Below are positions 33,193 through 57,325 of a DNA stretch of 61,500 nucleotides, piece after piece. This DNA is from Cristatella mucedo (Eukaryota; Bryozoa; Phylactolaemata; Cristatellidae). A model generated the notes under the pieces. That model worked only from the letters and a program-made list of their open reading frames with translations, made no database searches and was not told the origin of the DNA. A program made the translations under genes and the position numbers. Each line of letters begins with the position of its first letter. Position 1 is the stretch's first letter. Where the stretch lies: positions 4,361,001-4,422,500 of the forward strand of contig WPIO01000016.1 of assembly GCA_009760855.2 (NCBI GenBank). Reading direction: 5' to 3'.

Positions 33193-33214
33193 TGTGGGCG
33201 TGGTCACGCCCACA
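33193..33214. promoter_or_regulatory. GC-box palindrome upstream of gene M
   Basis: TGTGGGCGTG, two bases, CACGCCCACA: two perfect 10-bp arms carrying GGGCGTGG, the GC/CACC-box core used by KLF/Sp-type factors. It lies 45-66 bp before the gene M ATG. Function is inferred from position only. Confidence 0.4.
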
Positions 33215-34017
33215 ATGTCGTTCCGCCCCAGCCGGACTCACACCGCTCCGCCCGGCCAATGGGCGAGCTGAGTACCGACTCATTAGGCGCTGCAGTTGAA
33301 CGGTATCGGCTGACTAAGCTGGATTTAATTGGGGCCCGCTGTGGTCGCGTGACCCGCTAGTCCTGCAGCGAGCAACTTTCTGCTTGTCCATCGGCCTGTG
33401 TGAACGCTATCCACTCTCTCTCTCTCCTTCTCAATCTCTTTCTCTTCACTCCTCGCGTTCCGGAGCTGCATCCACGACGGTTTCTACATGTAGAAGCTCG
33501 CTCTCTCGCGTTTGCCTGCGTAGGATACAGTACAGCTGTCGTCGTCAGTACAGCGAGTAGCTTCGCCTTACATCTCGCAGCCGCTGTGCGCCGAGCCCCC
33601 ACAGTTCGTCTCGCGCCGCCAGTCGAAACGAAAAGCGGAATATAAATTCAATCGAGAGGCGGCGAAAAGGCCGGCTAAAGACAGAGGCTGGAGAGCTGAT
33701 CTGACGCAGCTATGCGGCGGCTGCGGCCACGTGAGCGCCACTTGCCGCCTGCGCCGCCCGAGCGCCGGCGACGCGCCTCTGTGCAGCTGGTTTTTAATGC
33801 ACTCCGGAGAGCGAGAGGCGAGGCGGCGTGCCTTCTGAAGACAGACTCGACGTGTGCGCAAATGCAACTTTTCCGGTACCTGTTATGACGAAATAGTCCT
33901 CCGGGTTTTTTACCGGCAGGCTAGACGTCCTGCTGGCAAGGTCTGTTGCGGTCAGCAGCGTGCTTACGTCTGCAACCCGTAGATAACGTCAGCACAGCGG
34001 AATGTTAAAAAAAAAAA
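33215..34017. other. GC-rich region upstream of gene M
   Basis: CpG-rich sequence that probably holds the promoter and 5' UTR of gene M. The pyrimidine-rich run CTCTCTCTCTCC lies at 33414-33428. I found no exon. Confidence 0.35.
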
Positions 34018-34152
34018 TCTTAGCTGATTTGACAGCCTCATTTTTATAGCGGCAGAACAGCCTTATTGACGCTTGCAGCTGGCAATAAAGGATCGCCCAA
34101 CCGCAGGCAGGATTCTAACCCACGTGACCTCGGTCGTGATGAGCGAGCGCCG
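34018..34152 (-). repeat. SINE-1 copy
   Basis: It has a mutated B box (GGGTTAGAATCC) and the 3' end GGCTGTCAAATCAGC. It lies between gene M and the signal-peptide ORFs. Confidence 0.75.
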
Positions 34153-34683
34153 CCCCAGTGAATATAAACAATAGCGAACAGCGATAAGATAGAGCAACAA
34201 CGAGGAAGCTTCATTTCATCGACTGCTTTATAGTTAAAATACCGTGCGTGTTCAATGCCGTTCATGCTCGATGCCATGCGATGCGGCTGCACGTTTAGTG
34301 TTTCAGAGAAGTTGTTCGGCTTGAGCGTAATTTAGTTGTATTTAGTTTTATTTAAATGGTAATTTATTTATTAATATTATATATAATGTTTATTTAGTAA
34401 TTTATTTTGATTTATTTGTATATTTATTTAGCGTAAGTAGTTGGGTTTTAACGTATTTGGTTTAGGGTATTTCGCAAATTCCTGCAACTGATGTGTGTAA
34501 GATGCGGGTATAGTTTTCAAGCTCCTGTGCTCTGGAGGTTCGAAAGATGTAAAAAAAAGCTCATTGGTCGTCGCCGTACAAACGACAGCTAATGATGACA
34601 GCGACAAGGTAGTTGTGAGTCTGAACCGCCTCATCGAGCAAATGCCGTCGATAAGTTGAAGAGTAGTGATAGGTTTTTGGCAT

Positions 34684-34882
34684 TTTATAATAATAATAAT
34701 AATGTACTTGATAAAGTGCCCTCAGAGAACTTAATCTCTTTCTAGGCGCTTTGCATTTGCTGCAAAGGGAAATGCAATTAAATGGTAAGTAAATCATGCT
34801 TGAAAAACAAACAAAACGAATAACATGGTTAGGGGTGACATGTACAGGGTCAGCATGCAAATGTGGTTAGTGGCAGCATGCA
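34684..34882 (-). mobile_element. LINE 3' end
   Basis: It reads as (AAT)n then TTGATAAAGTGCCCTCAGAG on the plus strand, the reverse of the LINE tail, followed by its 3' UTR up to CTGCCACTAACC. Confidence 0.85.
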
Positions 34883-35317
34883 ACGTACCTTGGAATAGCA
34901 TTAGCTCACGCAGGTACGGCTGCTTCAGTTGATATGCGTCGTAAATATACTAGACAGAAATGTCGCTTGGTCGATTCACCGGAAAGAGGAGGAGATTAAA
35001 AGTCCGAGGACCCGGGTGCAAGCTTTGTGGACTCGGAGCTAGGCTTTGGTAGACTAGAGGTTTGATTAACGGTCGAATGGAATATGTAAGAAGCAGTGGG
35101 AAGCACGTAAATTTCTAGGCAAATTAAATTCGCCGAGAGAACCGTGGCGAGAACGTACTGTCATTCGGTGAGGCGAGCGTAGCATTGAGTAATACGATTG
35201 GGTCACATTGTGAGTCAGCTGTTGCACATGACCCAGCACGATCATATCGCAAATAGCTCAGAGTCAACGCGCTACCGTTAGCCAAGGCGCCCCTGAATCG
35301 ACCACCATCACCTCTTT

Positions 35318-35590
35318 TTAGCCGTCTCTTCGTCTTTCTTGCATATAGTACTTCAGAAACAGGTTCCACGTGATCGTCAAAGATATGTCGAGCATCACGG
35401 ACAGGACCCCAACGGATCGTGCCACCGGCTTGGTGGGCGGATTTCCGGTCCTGATGGCCGCCATCCTCATCGAAGGCTCGTTGCTGGCCGGCTGCGATGC
35501 TGACGTGAGTAGGGCCAGCGTGCAGACGCATGCCAGCAGTGACGGGCCACCACTCATGTCCTGCACGACCGGAAGGACCACGGAAGCCAT
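35318..35590 (-). CDS. small signal-peptide protein, 79-90 residues
   Basis: A single open frame has strongly GC-ending codons and starts at ATG 35590 (in-frame TGA two codons before) or at ATG 35557. From the second Met it reads MSGGPSLLACVCTLALLTSA, a good signal peptide, followed by a short mature region with a hydrophobic stretch (LSVMLDISLTITWNLFLKYY) and the basic end QERRRDG before TAA. The mature part would be about 57 residues. It may be a secreted or membrane-associated peptide, or the first exon of a longer transcript. I recognise no family. Confidence 0.45.
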   Translation of the reverse strand: MASVVLPVVQDMSGGPSLLACVCTLALLTSASQPASNEPSMRMAAIRTGNPPTKPVARSVGVLSVMLDISLTITWNLFLKYYMQERRRDG

Positions 35591-36124
35591 TACTCATCGA
35601 TCGACGACGCTATTGGACAGCAAAATCGTTAGTGCGCACATTTTGCAGTTCAAAATGTAGGGTTCTGTGTATACTCTTTCCTGTTGTAGAGATTAAATTC
35701 AATGTGTTCAGGACAAACGTACTCGATCTCGCAGCGTCGCAATCGCCGACATTCCAATCTGGCGAATCTTGAGTTTTGTGCTGAGCTACATGATTTTATT
35801 CAGCTATCAAGAGATTTCTCATTATAAGTCGGAAAAAACCATGTTTAGATTCGCAGGCGTAATTTGACACTATCTTCAACAAAAGTTTTTGTGGGATGAA
35901 ATCGCAACGAATGCATTACTACGCGAGAGGAGATAGCTAAAGTAGAGTTGGAAAATTACTGGCTTGAGCAATAGGCGACTCTATGTAAATATTTAAACTC
36001 GACCAAGACTGCTACACGCTCCGCGAAGCGCTATATATGAGTACTTGCTTCAAGCCTCCTCCTTCACCAAAGCATTCTCGCCCTCTCGCTAACGCTCGCT
36101 CTCGGGATCATTTTGAGGACTTGG

Positions 36125-36148
36125 ACACACACACACACACACACACAC
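36125..36148. repeat. (AC)12 microsatellite
   Basis: Pure AC dinucleotide run 50 bp from the candidate signal-peptide exon. Confidence 0.95.
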
Positions 36149-36200
36149 TTGCCGCCAAATGCACCCTCGTAGACTCGCCTACGGAGCGTAATTGACTTAC

Positions 36201-36249
36201 CTCGGCAGGTCAGCGCCGCGGTCAGGATGCAGGTAAAGCGAAAAAGCAT
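36201..36249 (-). CDS. candidate signal-peptide first exon
   Basis: ATG opens 16 codons (MLFRFTCILTAALTCR) ending in phase 1 at a strong GTAAGT donor. It looks like a secretory leader split by an intron. The acceptor at 35561 would continue it in a 141-codon frame with poorer codon bias, not in the frame of the ORF above. Its partner exon is therefore uncertain. Confidence 0.38.
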
Positions 36250-36909
36250 AACGGCCTGCTCACATTAGTTCTCCGGGTCCGTCTACGGCAGCTTACTGCC
36301 GCTCCTAATGGTGCTCCGGCAGCAGGCAGCAGTTGCGGACAGCGAGACGTGGCGCTGCGTCGGACGCGGCTTAGAAGAACGAGACTAACTCTCTCAAAAC
36401 CCTTCCAACTTCATGATTGTTCGCCCTTGACAATAATCTTTGATTATTGAGTTTACATGCATCTTCACTGGTAAAACCGTCATACCGCCAAATCTAGTCT
36501 ACGGTGTAGCCACGCCTGTTCGCTCTCTACGGTTCTCGACCGATCACTTTCCAAATTACCATTACAGAATAGATTGTAGCTGCAGCCATAAAGCTCGTGC
36601 GAGGGCCCGTAGCACCTAGGGCATAAGTTGCTGTAAGCTTAAAGCAAACATTGTACAGAGCTCTCAAAATGTGATGTAATGTCAAGTATCTCCCTCCGTC
36701 TGTAGCTCCACCAAGCGACTAAGACGGATGTGGATGTTACGCAGGAGAGCTCTCTGTAGCGCACTCAAAAGCCCAAGCGGCTGCTTTCGGTACAAGTTCG
36801 GTAGCCAGAAGACTTCACGAAGTCACGCGAGAGAAAGAAAGTGAGAAGCGAAGCTGAGGAGGAGGGCAGCTCTTCTATTCTATTCTATTCTAGCCACAAG
36901 CTTAGGGTG

Positions 36910-37320
36910 TCCTACGAGTATAAGTCTAGTTCTATTGTCATTAAGTTTAAGGAAATATGCCAAAATTCAGCACTAAAAGTTTTCAAAGCAAGCATTCCGT
37001 TTATCAGTCGTTGCCGCATATTCAGAGGGTTTAAATGACAAATACAGCTGAGTATCGTCAGCATTAAAGTGATAGCCGATTCCACGAGCACAAAATCACA
37101 TTTCCCAGAGGTCCAGTATAAATGGATAACAGCTAAGGAACAAGGTTTGACCCTTGTGGGACGCCACATGTGACTGGTTTGGTGGATAATAGACACTGTT
37201 GCAGCACTGGCTGGAGGCTGCACACATCGCCCTCTGTGGTCTATGCATGGATCACAATTACTATCCAATGGAAATCTGATCACAGCATTAGTAAAATGTT
37301 CCAGGCCGGAGTAATTCTCT
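36910..37320 (-). mobile_element. LINE reverse transcriptase fragment, second family
   Basis: Read on the minus strand across two frames, the segment gives CGVPQGSNLVP, then ADDTQLYLSFKPSEY, the reverse transcriptase B and C boxes with an AD-D catalytic pair. Its DNA differs from the abundant LINE. No (ATT)n tail is attached. It lies just past the 3' end of the TFIIB gene. Confidence 0.65.
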
Positions 37321-37584
37321 AGCATGCCAAGCGTTACGTTAAAAAGATTCTTCTAGTAAAAACATGACATTGGTTGATAGCGGTAGCTAACACATACTAG
37401 CAAAAATCAATTCATCGATGAACTTTATTATACATTCTGACATGTGAGTATCCGACTGAAGATAACTTGGGCATGGCTGATCAGTGGTTGATTTCCTTTT
37501 TTGTCCATATGCTTGGGCAGTGAATCCATGAACACGCTCAGACTTCAACCGCATCGAGAAGTTAAGAGATTTGCTAGAGAATCC

Positions 37585-49835
<12,251 letters not shown>

Positions 49836-50213
49836 TATCGCAAATGTAAAAAAATGGACACGCGCATCCGCTGAGCTGGTGCTCCGCTAGCGCCTGGCTT
49901 CAATTAGCGGTAGCTCACACCTCCGTAGAGGGAAAGCTTGTGCAATTTAAGTATTCTTTCAAATATTGAATTTTGACAGCATTTCTCTCCTAATTGAGCA
50001 CGCCCGTTCCCAGCTGGCGGCAGAGTGGGCTTTACCTGAGTGGCGACGCTTCCTGCCAGCAGCTGCTGCATAAATCCGCGCATGACCGCTTCCTCGCGTC
50101 ACCCGTTTGCCTCGCTCGCCTATCTCGCGCACCGCTGCGACATTGTGGCACTCGTTCGAGAGTCGGCGGTCTTTTGCTGTCTGCTGAAACCCATCAGACA
50201 TAAAAGTCTCGGA
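49836..50213. other. upstream of TFIIB
   Basis: The probable TFIIB 5' UTR and promoter are here. I see no second divergent gene start. Confidence 0.35.
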
Positions 50214-50331
50214 TGAGAGAAATGAAAGTAATGCAATTAAATTCCCTTTGCAGCAAATGTAAAGCGCCTAGAGAGAGAGAGATTGAGTTCTCTGAGGGCG
50301 CTTTATCAAGTGCATTATTATTATTATTAAA
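50214..50331 (+). repeat. LINE 3' tail, near-consensus hairpin
   Basis: Contains AAAGCGCC (50261-50268) pairing with GGCGCTTT (50297-50304) and an inner AGAGA/TCTCT stem, then (ATT)n. 5' truncated to the last 118 bp. Confidence 0.85.
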
Positions 50332-51492
50332 AGCGCGTAGTCGATTCCGCATGGAGCCTGCCTAACGGTGCAGTTTTATTATTACCCGAGAAATGGCGGA
50401 ATGACTTCGATACCGCGGCAGGAATCTCCCGCACTTTCCCTACAATTTCCCTGGGAAGGAATTTTATGGTCGGGCTGCGCTCTCGCACCCTAAATGACCG
50501 AAACAGACGTTGGGGGGATACGCGCCGCTGTGCAGCATTTGCCGAAGTTGTCATGAGGCGAACGCAGGATAGTACTGCGGTGGAGATATGGACTGGTGAT
50601 TTTATGAGATTATATTGAGATCTTGGCGCTTTGGATGTAAACAAGCGCTTTTACAATGGACTTACCGAAATTTTAGGGGGGCGCGAGCGATGTTTTATCG
50701 AAGCACTTTTGGGTGCCGCCCAAAAGTTTTCTACAGTGACGAACGACGAGACCAGTAAAACAGAAGATAAAAAAGTATTGCTTTATTATTATTCCTTTTA
50801 TCTATCATTTTATTTTATAATTTATTATTCTCTTTATTTATAATTATTCCTTTTATCCAATGCTGGATAAAAAAATTGATTTGATTTGAGAAGCACGGAG
50901 AATTTTCCCGAGCACCCGATTACGAAAGTTAACAAAAAAAGATCCAAAATATGTATTATTCCGCCGCAAAAAGGACATTACATAGTGACGCCAGAATCCG
51001 ACTGCGCGCCTCCTCTTTTGAAAAAAAAACGCTCGAAAGACACGCGAAGGCACCGCAGTTGCTTCCTAACAAGCTCGGCCATTGGCTAGAACATGCTAAC
51101 CCTCGGTTTAAGCTGTCGCCTCATTTGCGAGTCGTTCGCCTAACCTAATTGGTCGCCTGGGCGGCACGAACCCGATTCACATTGCCCACTATGCAGCATT
51201 CAAGCGCCAGGGCTTAGGCAGCTTTCAAGCTCAGCAAAGAGTCACCTCGGTGCACGCGGCTAGACAAAGAGTTTCCATGGACTGGTGCAGCAGCGAGACT
51301 TGAAAACAGCCTAGCCCAGCAATTTAGGGTCAGCCGGTCGAGCTTCAGCCTATCCTTCTTATCTTTAGAATATCTCAAGGGTGATCTTAAAAAAAAATTG
51401 CCACGAGCGTTCTCAAGATCTTCGAAAATATCCTCGCTCGGCTAGTCGGATCGTTTCGCCAATGCATTATCTGAATATTAGCCATCCTTTTC

Positions 51493-51571
51493 AGCAAACG
51501 TTAAGTTGCTAGAAAGAGGACAAGTTCTCTGTGGGCGCTATACAAATGTATTCTTACGATTATTATTATGC
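51493..51571 (+). repeat. LINE 3' tail, diverged
   Basis: CAGCAAACGTTAAGTTGCTAG ends at ATACAAATGTATTC and an AT-rich tail. It carries the GTGGGCGCTATACAAATG variant also seen at 40720. Confidence 0.75.
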
Positions 51572-51929
51572 CCGATCTTGAAAATTGTGTATTCAGGGAT
51601 TAGAGTCATCAGAAAATTTTTGATTCCAAGCGAGTAGCCTGCGCGCCTACTGTCGAACGCACGCAGCTGTGATAGTCATGTACGCGTGTTCAGGCAGGTC
51701 CACGCTCCCGAAAATCTGAAAAGGCATCATGGCGCCATGAGCCAAAAGGACAGAGTGCCCGCAGTCGGCGAGGCAGAGGGTTAGTCGTGAGCGCCAACGA
51801 TGCCTCCAGCCATTTTTGATGCGAATGATTTGAGTAGAGAGTTTTCAGACGGATTTTTACCAGCTGCGTATTGGAGCATTGGTCTAAGTGCGCATTTGAA
51901 TTTGAATGACCTGGCCGTTTCTTAATGAT

Positions 51930-53695
51930 CTCGTCCTGAAGTTCATATCGCAATCAAAGAAGACAACAAGCCCTTTGGACCCTATTCCTACTGTCCTGCT
52001 CCTACGTTGCGTTGGTCTTCTGCTACCAAGAATAATTAACATCATTAATATGTTGTTAGCCTCAGGTCGTGTCCCTACAACCTTTCAAAAAAGCTGCAGG
52101 CCAGACAACTTCTCAAGAAAGCGACACTATACCAAGAGAACTTGAGCAACTACCGCCCAGTCTCACTTTTACCATTTCTATCAAAGACACTGGAACGGGT
52201 CGTAGCGGACCAGCTGAGCTCATATGTTGAAACTTCAAACCTTTCTAGTAAGTTCCAGTCTGGCTTTAGAGCTCATCAACCCACAGAATCAGCATTGCTT
52301 AGGGTGTACAATGACCTACTTAGGGAATGTAGACACGGCTAGAGTGTCTCTGTATATTTTGCTCGATCTTTCGGTAGCTTTTGATACTATCGATCACGAA
52401 ATCCTTCTTGAGCACCTCTCATCTCGTCTGGGCGTCACTGGCACGGCATTGCAATGGTTCAGGTAATATCTCAGTGGGAGACTCCAGAGTATTGACGTGA
52501 ATAGACAAAGATCATCTGAGGTACCTCTGAAATATGGGGTACCTCAGGGCTCCGTGCTAGGTCTAGTTCTTTTCACGGTTTATACTCTCCCTCTTGCCGA
52601 TGTGATTGCCAAGCACAATCTAGGCTTTCACTTTTATGCGGATGACACTCAGCTGTACCTTTGCTTTGATTCCTCCCAGTCTTTGAGCACATCGAATTCT
52701 CTCAACTCTTTTGCTGCATGTATTGATGACATATACACATGGATGGCACAGTTTTTTTTAATAAAATGATGGTAAAGCTAACTTACAAGTTATGGGCAAA
52801 CCAAGTGTGATTCAGAAATTGGAAAGGCAAACGCATAAAATCGACTCTGCCAGCATATCTCCTGTTGAATCTGCTCGAAATCTAGGTGTCATGTTCTAAA
52901 CTGACATCTGTTAGACGACCATATCAGCTCTACTTTCAGATACATAAAATTGCTAAAATTCGGGTTTGTTTAGATAAGGATACCACGTCTAAGTTGGTCC
53001 ATACATTTGTGACGTCCCGAATTGACTTCTGTAACTCGCTGTTTGCTGGCCTACCGGCACGTGCAATCAGGAGATTACAGCTTGTGCAAAACTCTGCAGC
53101 TAGGCTTGTCTGTCGTGAACTTCATAGTTGCCACATCACTCCACTTCTCGCCGACCTGCACTGGCTACCAGTCAAGCAACGGATCGACTTCAAGACTTTG
53201 TCGCTCACTTTTAGGTCACTTCATTCATTGGCTCCAGCCTATCTGTCAGATCTACTCCCCCACCAGGCCAAGCATCGTACCACCCGCATTTCGGAATCCA
53301 ACAGTTTACCAATACCTCTTACAAACCTCAAATCCTTCGGAGACCGTGCATTTAGTTCGTATGCTCCCAAAGCCTGGAACTCCCTCCCGTCTTTCGCCAG
53401 AACATCCCCTGACTTGACTACATTTAAAAAAAACTTAAAAACACACCAATTTAGGGCAGCATTTAGCTGGTCTCTGTGATTCGTTTTTCATGTGCTTATG
53501 CGTGCTGACACTAACATGCTTACCCTGTGCATGTCACCCCTAGCCGTGTTATTCATGTTGTTTATCAAGCATGATATTACTCATCATTCAATCGCGTTTT
53601 CCTTTGCAGCAAATGTAAAGCGCCTAGAAAGAGATTGAATTCCCCGAGGACGCTTTATCAAGTGTATTATTATTATTATTATTATTATTATTAGT
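51930..53695 (+). mobile_element. LINE (CR1/L2/Rex1-like), longest copy with reverse transcriptase
   Basis: Reverse transcriptase blocks in order: [70 protein letters not shown] and FHFYADDTQLYLCF with the YADD catalytic box. A conserved C-terminal region (SRIDFCNSLFAGLPARAIRR; HWLPVKQRIDFKTL) follows, then the 3' UTR, hairpin and (ATT)n. The endonuclease and ORF1 are missing (5' truncation). At least three frame changes and two stops make this a pseudogene. The family is inferred from the motif wording. Confidence 0.88.
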
Positions 53696-54227
53696 GAAAT
53701 TACCGCGGCAGGGAGTAGGTGTTTTTGCTGATTTTTATAAGTGGGGAAGTAACGAGCCTTGCATTTCTAGGCGGCGAAGTCTAACAAAGGACTCGGCCTC
53801 ACAGCGTTGCTACTAAGCACATGGAGGCCAGGATCAGGCAGGTTGATTTGTGTTTAACAACTGAACTACTTCACCCAGCTCCCAGGCGCCCGCACACCAA
53901 TGTTTATTTTTTCTCCCTTTCGTTCATCTCCAGCGGATAAATGTGGCCCCCAAAAGAAAGAACAGCAGGGACTCATAAAAAAAGCAATAAATTGCGCTAC
54001 GTGAAGAAAGCACCACGTATGGGAAAATTAATCAAAATTCGGGTGCGGTTGGCCGCAGCCCCGCCCCCCCCGTAGCCCTCGATCTTATGACGTATGCAAG
54101 AGCGGATATGTTTACCTTCCGCTGCCTAGCTCCGCCGGCTGCTAGCTTGCGGCTCCTACTCCTGCGAGGGTGTGGAATGCGACGGCAAGCGCCCGCCGGA
54201 AAAAGGTCGTAAGCGGAGAAACGTAGA

Positions 54228-54316
54228 ATGGAGTTTGAATTCAGCATAAACGACATTTTACGCGAGCCATTTACAGCTCTCGACAAAGCGGCGGTTTCGA
54301 CGCTGTCGAAGTCGAG
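54228..54316 (+). CDS. gene Q exon 1
   Basis: ATG opens 29 codons plus two bases, ending at donor GTACGC. It reads MEFEFSINDILREPFTALDK, then AAVSTLSKS. The next exon begins with the single base needed (AG plus T gives Ser). The acidic/hydrophobic start and helical pattern suggest a small helical or coiled-coil protein. I do not recognise it. Confidence 0.6.
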
Positions 54317-54634
54317 GTACGCACACTCGTACGCAGCTGGCACCCTTAAATCCACGTCCTATCGCTTGCGAGCGATCGACGTCGAGCTCGTTGGTGCTAC
54401 GCGCAGCTCTTTGTGATCGTCATCGGTCCCAGCTTCGCCTAGCTAAGAGCTGCCGGATGTGTGCTGCATGGCCACGTTCGGAATCGCGACACGACACATG
54501 CGTCAGCTCTGATTCTCATCCAGGGGGGGGAGGGCATCCGATAGTTCCTCGCGAACTCTGCCGAAGCTTTTCAGTCCGGTGTGTGCAGGTCGAGCTACTC
54601 TGCCCTTAATTCTGTACCTATTTCCTTTTTGTAG

Positions 54635-54692
54635 TATTTTGAGTCAAAAGCTGACCCAGATACTCGACAAGCTCGGAGAGGCGTCAGCGAAA
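54635..54692 (+). CDS. gene Q exon 2
   Basis: Acceptor CCTTTTTTGTAG and consensus donor GTGAGT bound 19 codons plus one base: ILSQKLTQILDKLGEASAK, a typical amphipathic helix. Confidence 0.6.
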
Positions 54693-56229
54693 GTGAGTCT
54701 CTCGGTGTGATCGTAACCAAGATCTGCTGACAGCGCATTCCTACGTCAGCGCTTTTCCTCTTTGAAATCCGACTTTCCTTGAGCGGATGGTTAATTGCTC
54801 CAGTACTCGTTTGTCACGAAGAACGAGACTTGATGTCAGCGTCGTGAAGATCGTGCTGTGCCTATTTTGCTAGTCTTTCGATATTTGACGTTTGATGAAG
54901 TCCTAAGAATAGGGGTCTGTGATGGCGACGGGCGGGAACAGGTACAGCGGTACCAAGCAGCGTATCTTTGCACCGCTTGTAGTCTGGGTTTGCCAGACCG
55001 GCTTTTGTAGACGGGTCTAGAGACTCGTCTAAATGGGAAACTTGGACCAGCTCTGCTCCTGCACTGAAAATTTAAAAATCCATACCGGCGGGGGGGGGGG
55101 GGCCTTGCATTCAGCTTGACTCGAGTATACACTAGAGGCAAGGTCGGGGTGCGGTGGTCGTTGCAGCAGTCAGATAAAGACAACAGAGACAGAGGATGTT
55201 TGGGGACAAGAATGAGAGCCGGGCCGACAGACGAAGTCAGAGAGACCAAGAGAGAATGGGGACAGGAGAGAGAGAGACATAGACAGAAGACGTAAGTTAG
55301 GCCGACAGAGATGAGGTAAGAAAGGGTAACTGAAATACGTGGTGAGTCGAGCAAGAGATAGACCGAAAGAGGTGGGGGAGTGAAAGAGACAGGGGCATCT
55401 AATGAGACAGCTGTGTTCTGGCAGAGAAAGAATGGTAAGAGGAAGTAGTAGAGACGTGGACAGAGACAGAGACAGAGGGAGCAAGAGAGACAGACCGGGA
55501 GAGAGGCTGAACGAAGGAGTGGCTGACTAGGTACGGTGAGGATCAGAGCAAGATTGAGGCTCTGGTGGGTCCGGCCGTATGCAATCGAGTACCTATGCAG
55601 GTTCCTGATTGCCTCCAGAAAGTTCTTCTCATTTGCTTGAACCTCATCGATTAAGATGCCTGGCTTTCATGGCATAAGTCAAGTGTGTGGGGCTTGGTTA
55701 TGCCCGGTCGGTGATTTTCATTTGATGACTGTCTGGTCTGTCCCTTTAGAAATTATTTGTAGTGCTCTGTGTGTCTGCTCTGTGGGTTACTGAACCGCTG
55801 AGTGCAGCTCAATGCGTAGCAGGAAGCGTGAAACGGAAGCCATTGAAAATGCAGCGATGGTATGCCAGTGGAAGCTACACAAGTGCTTTTGCTGTTAGTC
55901 ACCGAACTATTCCGCCCCCCCCCCGAGAACCCTAGAGAACTGGGAACTGAGTCCCATCCTAGTGCGCCCGGTAATGCCGACCGGCTTCTCGTGAGCTGAA
56001 AGAACGGGGCTCAGGCTCTGAGCAAAGGAGAGCCGTTGCTTGTTTCGTTGGCTAGCCCTCGGTCCGGCCTGAGCAGCCAGTAGCTGGACGAATCGATCAT
56101 CCGTGGGGTAGGTCTGTCAGCATCCACATGCTGTTGGTTCAGCCACGTGGGAAGGCTTAATCGAATTGAATGTCTAAAGCTTTCTGATCATTTGCCAATG
56201 GGCCACTGAGTTGTTGGGCCGTGATAGCC
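54693..56229. other. gene Q intron or spacer
   Basis: A purine-rich stretch with repeated GAGAGA and GACAGAGA units lies at 55170-55500, and a (G)12 run at 55089-55103. No element or exon is recognised. Confidence 0.4.
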
Positions 56230-57190
56230 CAGGAGGTTTAGTTATGGGCAAACCCAGTGTGATTCAGAAATTGGAAAGGCTGATGCTCAAAATTGGCTCT
56301 GCCAGCATATCTGCTGTTGAATCAGCTCTCAATCTAGGTGTCATGCTCCAAAGTGACCTCTCGTTAGACGACCACATCAGCTCCACAGTCAAATCTGCCT
56401 ACTTTCAGCAACATAAAATTGCTAAAATTCGGGCTTGTTTAGATAAGGATACCACGTCTAAGTTGGTCCATGCATTTGTGACATCCCGACTTGACTTCTG
56501 TAGCTCGCTGCTTGCTGGCCTATCGGCATGTGCAATCAGGCGATTATAGCTTTTGCAAGACTCTGCAGCTAGGCTAGTCTGTCGTGAACGCCACAGTTGC
56601 CACATCACAATACTTCTCGCCGACCTGCACTGGCTACCAGTCAAGCAGCGGATCGATTTCAAGGTTTTGTCGCTCACTTTTAGGTCACTTCATTCTTTGG
56701 CTCCAGCCTATCTGTCAGATCTACTCCCCCACCAGGCCAAGCATCGTACCACCCGTTTTTCGGAATCCAACAGTTTACCAATACCTCGTACAAACCTCAA
56801 ATCCTTCGGAGACCGTGCATTTAGTTCGTATGCTCCCAAAGCCTGGAACTCCCTCCCGACTTGCGTCAGAACATCCCCTGACTTGACCACATTTAAAAAG
56901 AACTTAAAATACACCTATTTAGGACAGCATTTAGCGGGTCTCTGTGATTCGTCCTTGATGTGCTTATGCGTGCTGACACTATACATGCTGCCACTAACCA
57001 CATTTGCATGCTTACCTTGTGCATGTCACCCCTAAACATGTTGTTCATGTTGTTTATCAAGCATGATATTACTCATGATTCAATCGTGTTTCCCTTTGCA
57101 GCAAATGTAAAGCGCCTAGAAAGAGATTGAGTTCTCTGAGGGTTCTTTATCAAGTGCATTATTATTAATATTATTATTATTATTAATATG
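56230..57190 (+). mobile_element. LINE 3' part, youngest copy
   Basis: It starts at TTAGTTATGGGCAAACCC and encodes the C-terminal half of the LINE protein in one frame with a single stop at 56550 (TAG where the copy at 51930 has CAG). It ends with hairpin and ATT tail. 5' truncated, as usual for LINE insertions. Confidence 0.87.
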
Positions 57191-57197
57191 CTCGTTT

Positions 57198-57325
57198 TCT
57201 TTACGACCGAGATCGCTTGTTCGAATTCTGTATTAGGCGATTCTTTATTGACAACTGCAAGCCGTGGCAGTAGCCTTTAGGCTCTGCTGCCGCTATACAA
57301 ATGAGGCTGTTAAAAAGGCTAGAAT
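57198..57325 (+). repeat. SINE-1 copy, diverged
   Basis: TTGTTCGAATTCTG at the B box, AGCCGTGGCAGTAGCC body and GAGGCTGTTAAAAAGGC end. It directly follows the LINE at 57190. Confidence 0.7.

Noticed and set aside
35124-35583. Longer 157-codon frame overlapping the small signal-peptide ORF
   Set aside because: It would join the 36249 leader in phase and has several N-glycosylation sites, but its third positions are not biased, while the overlapping frame's are. Kept only as an alternative.
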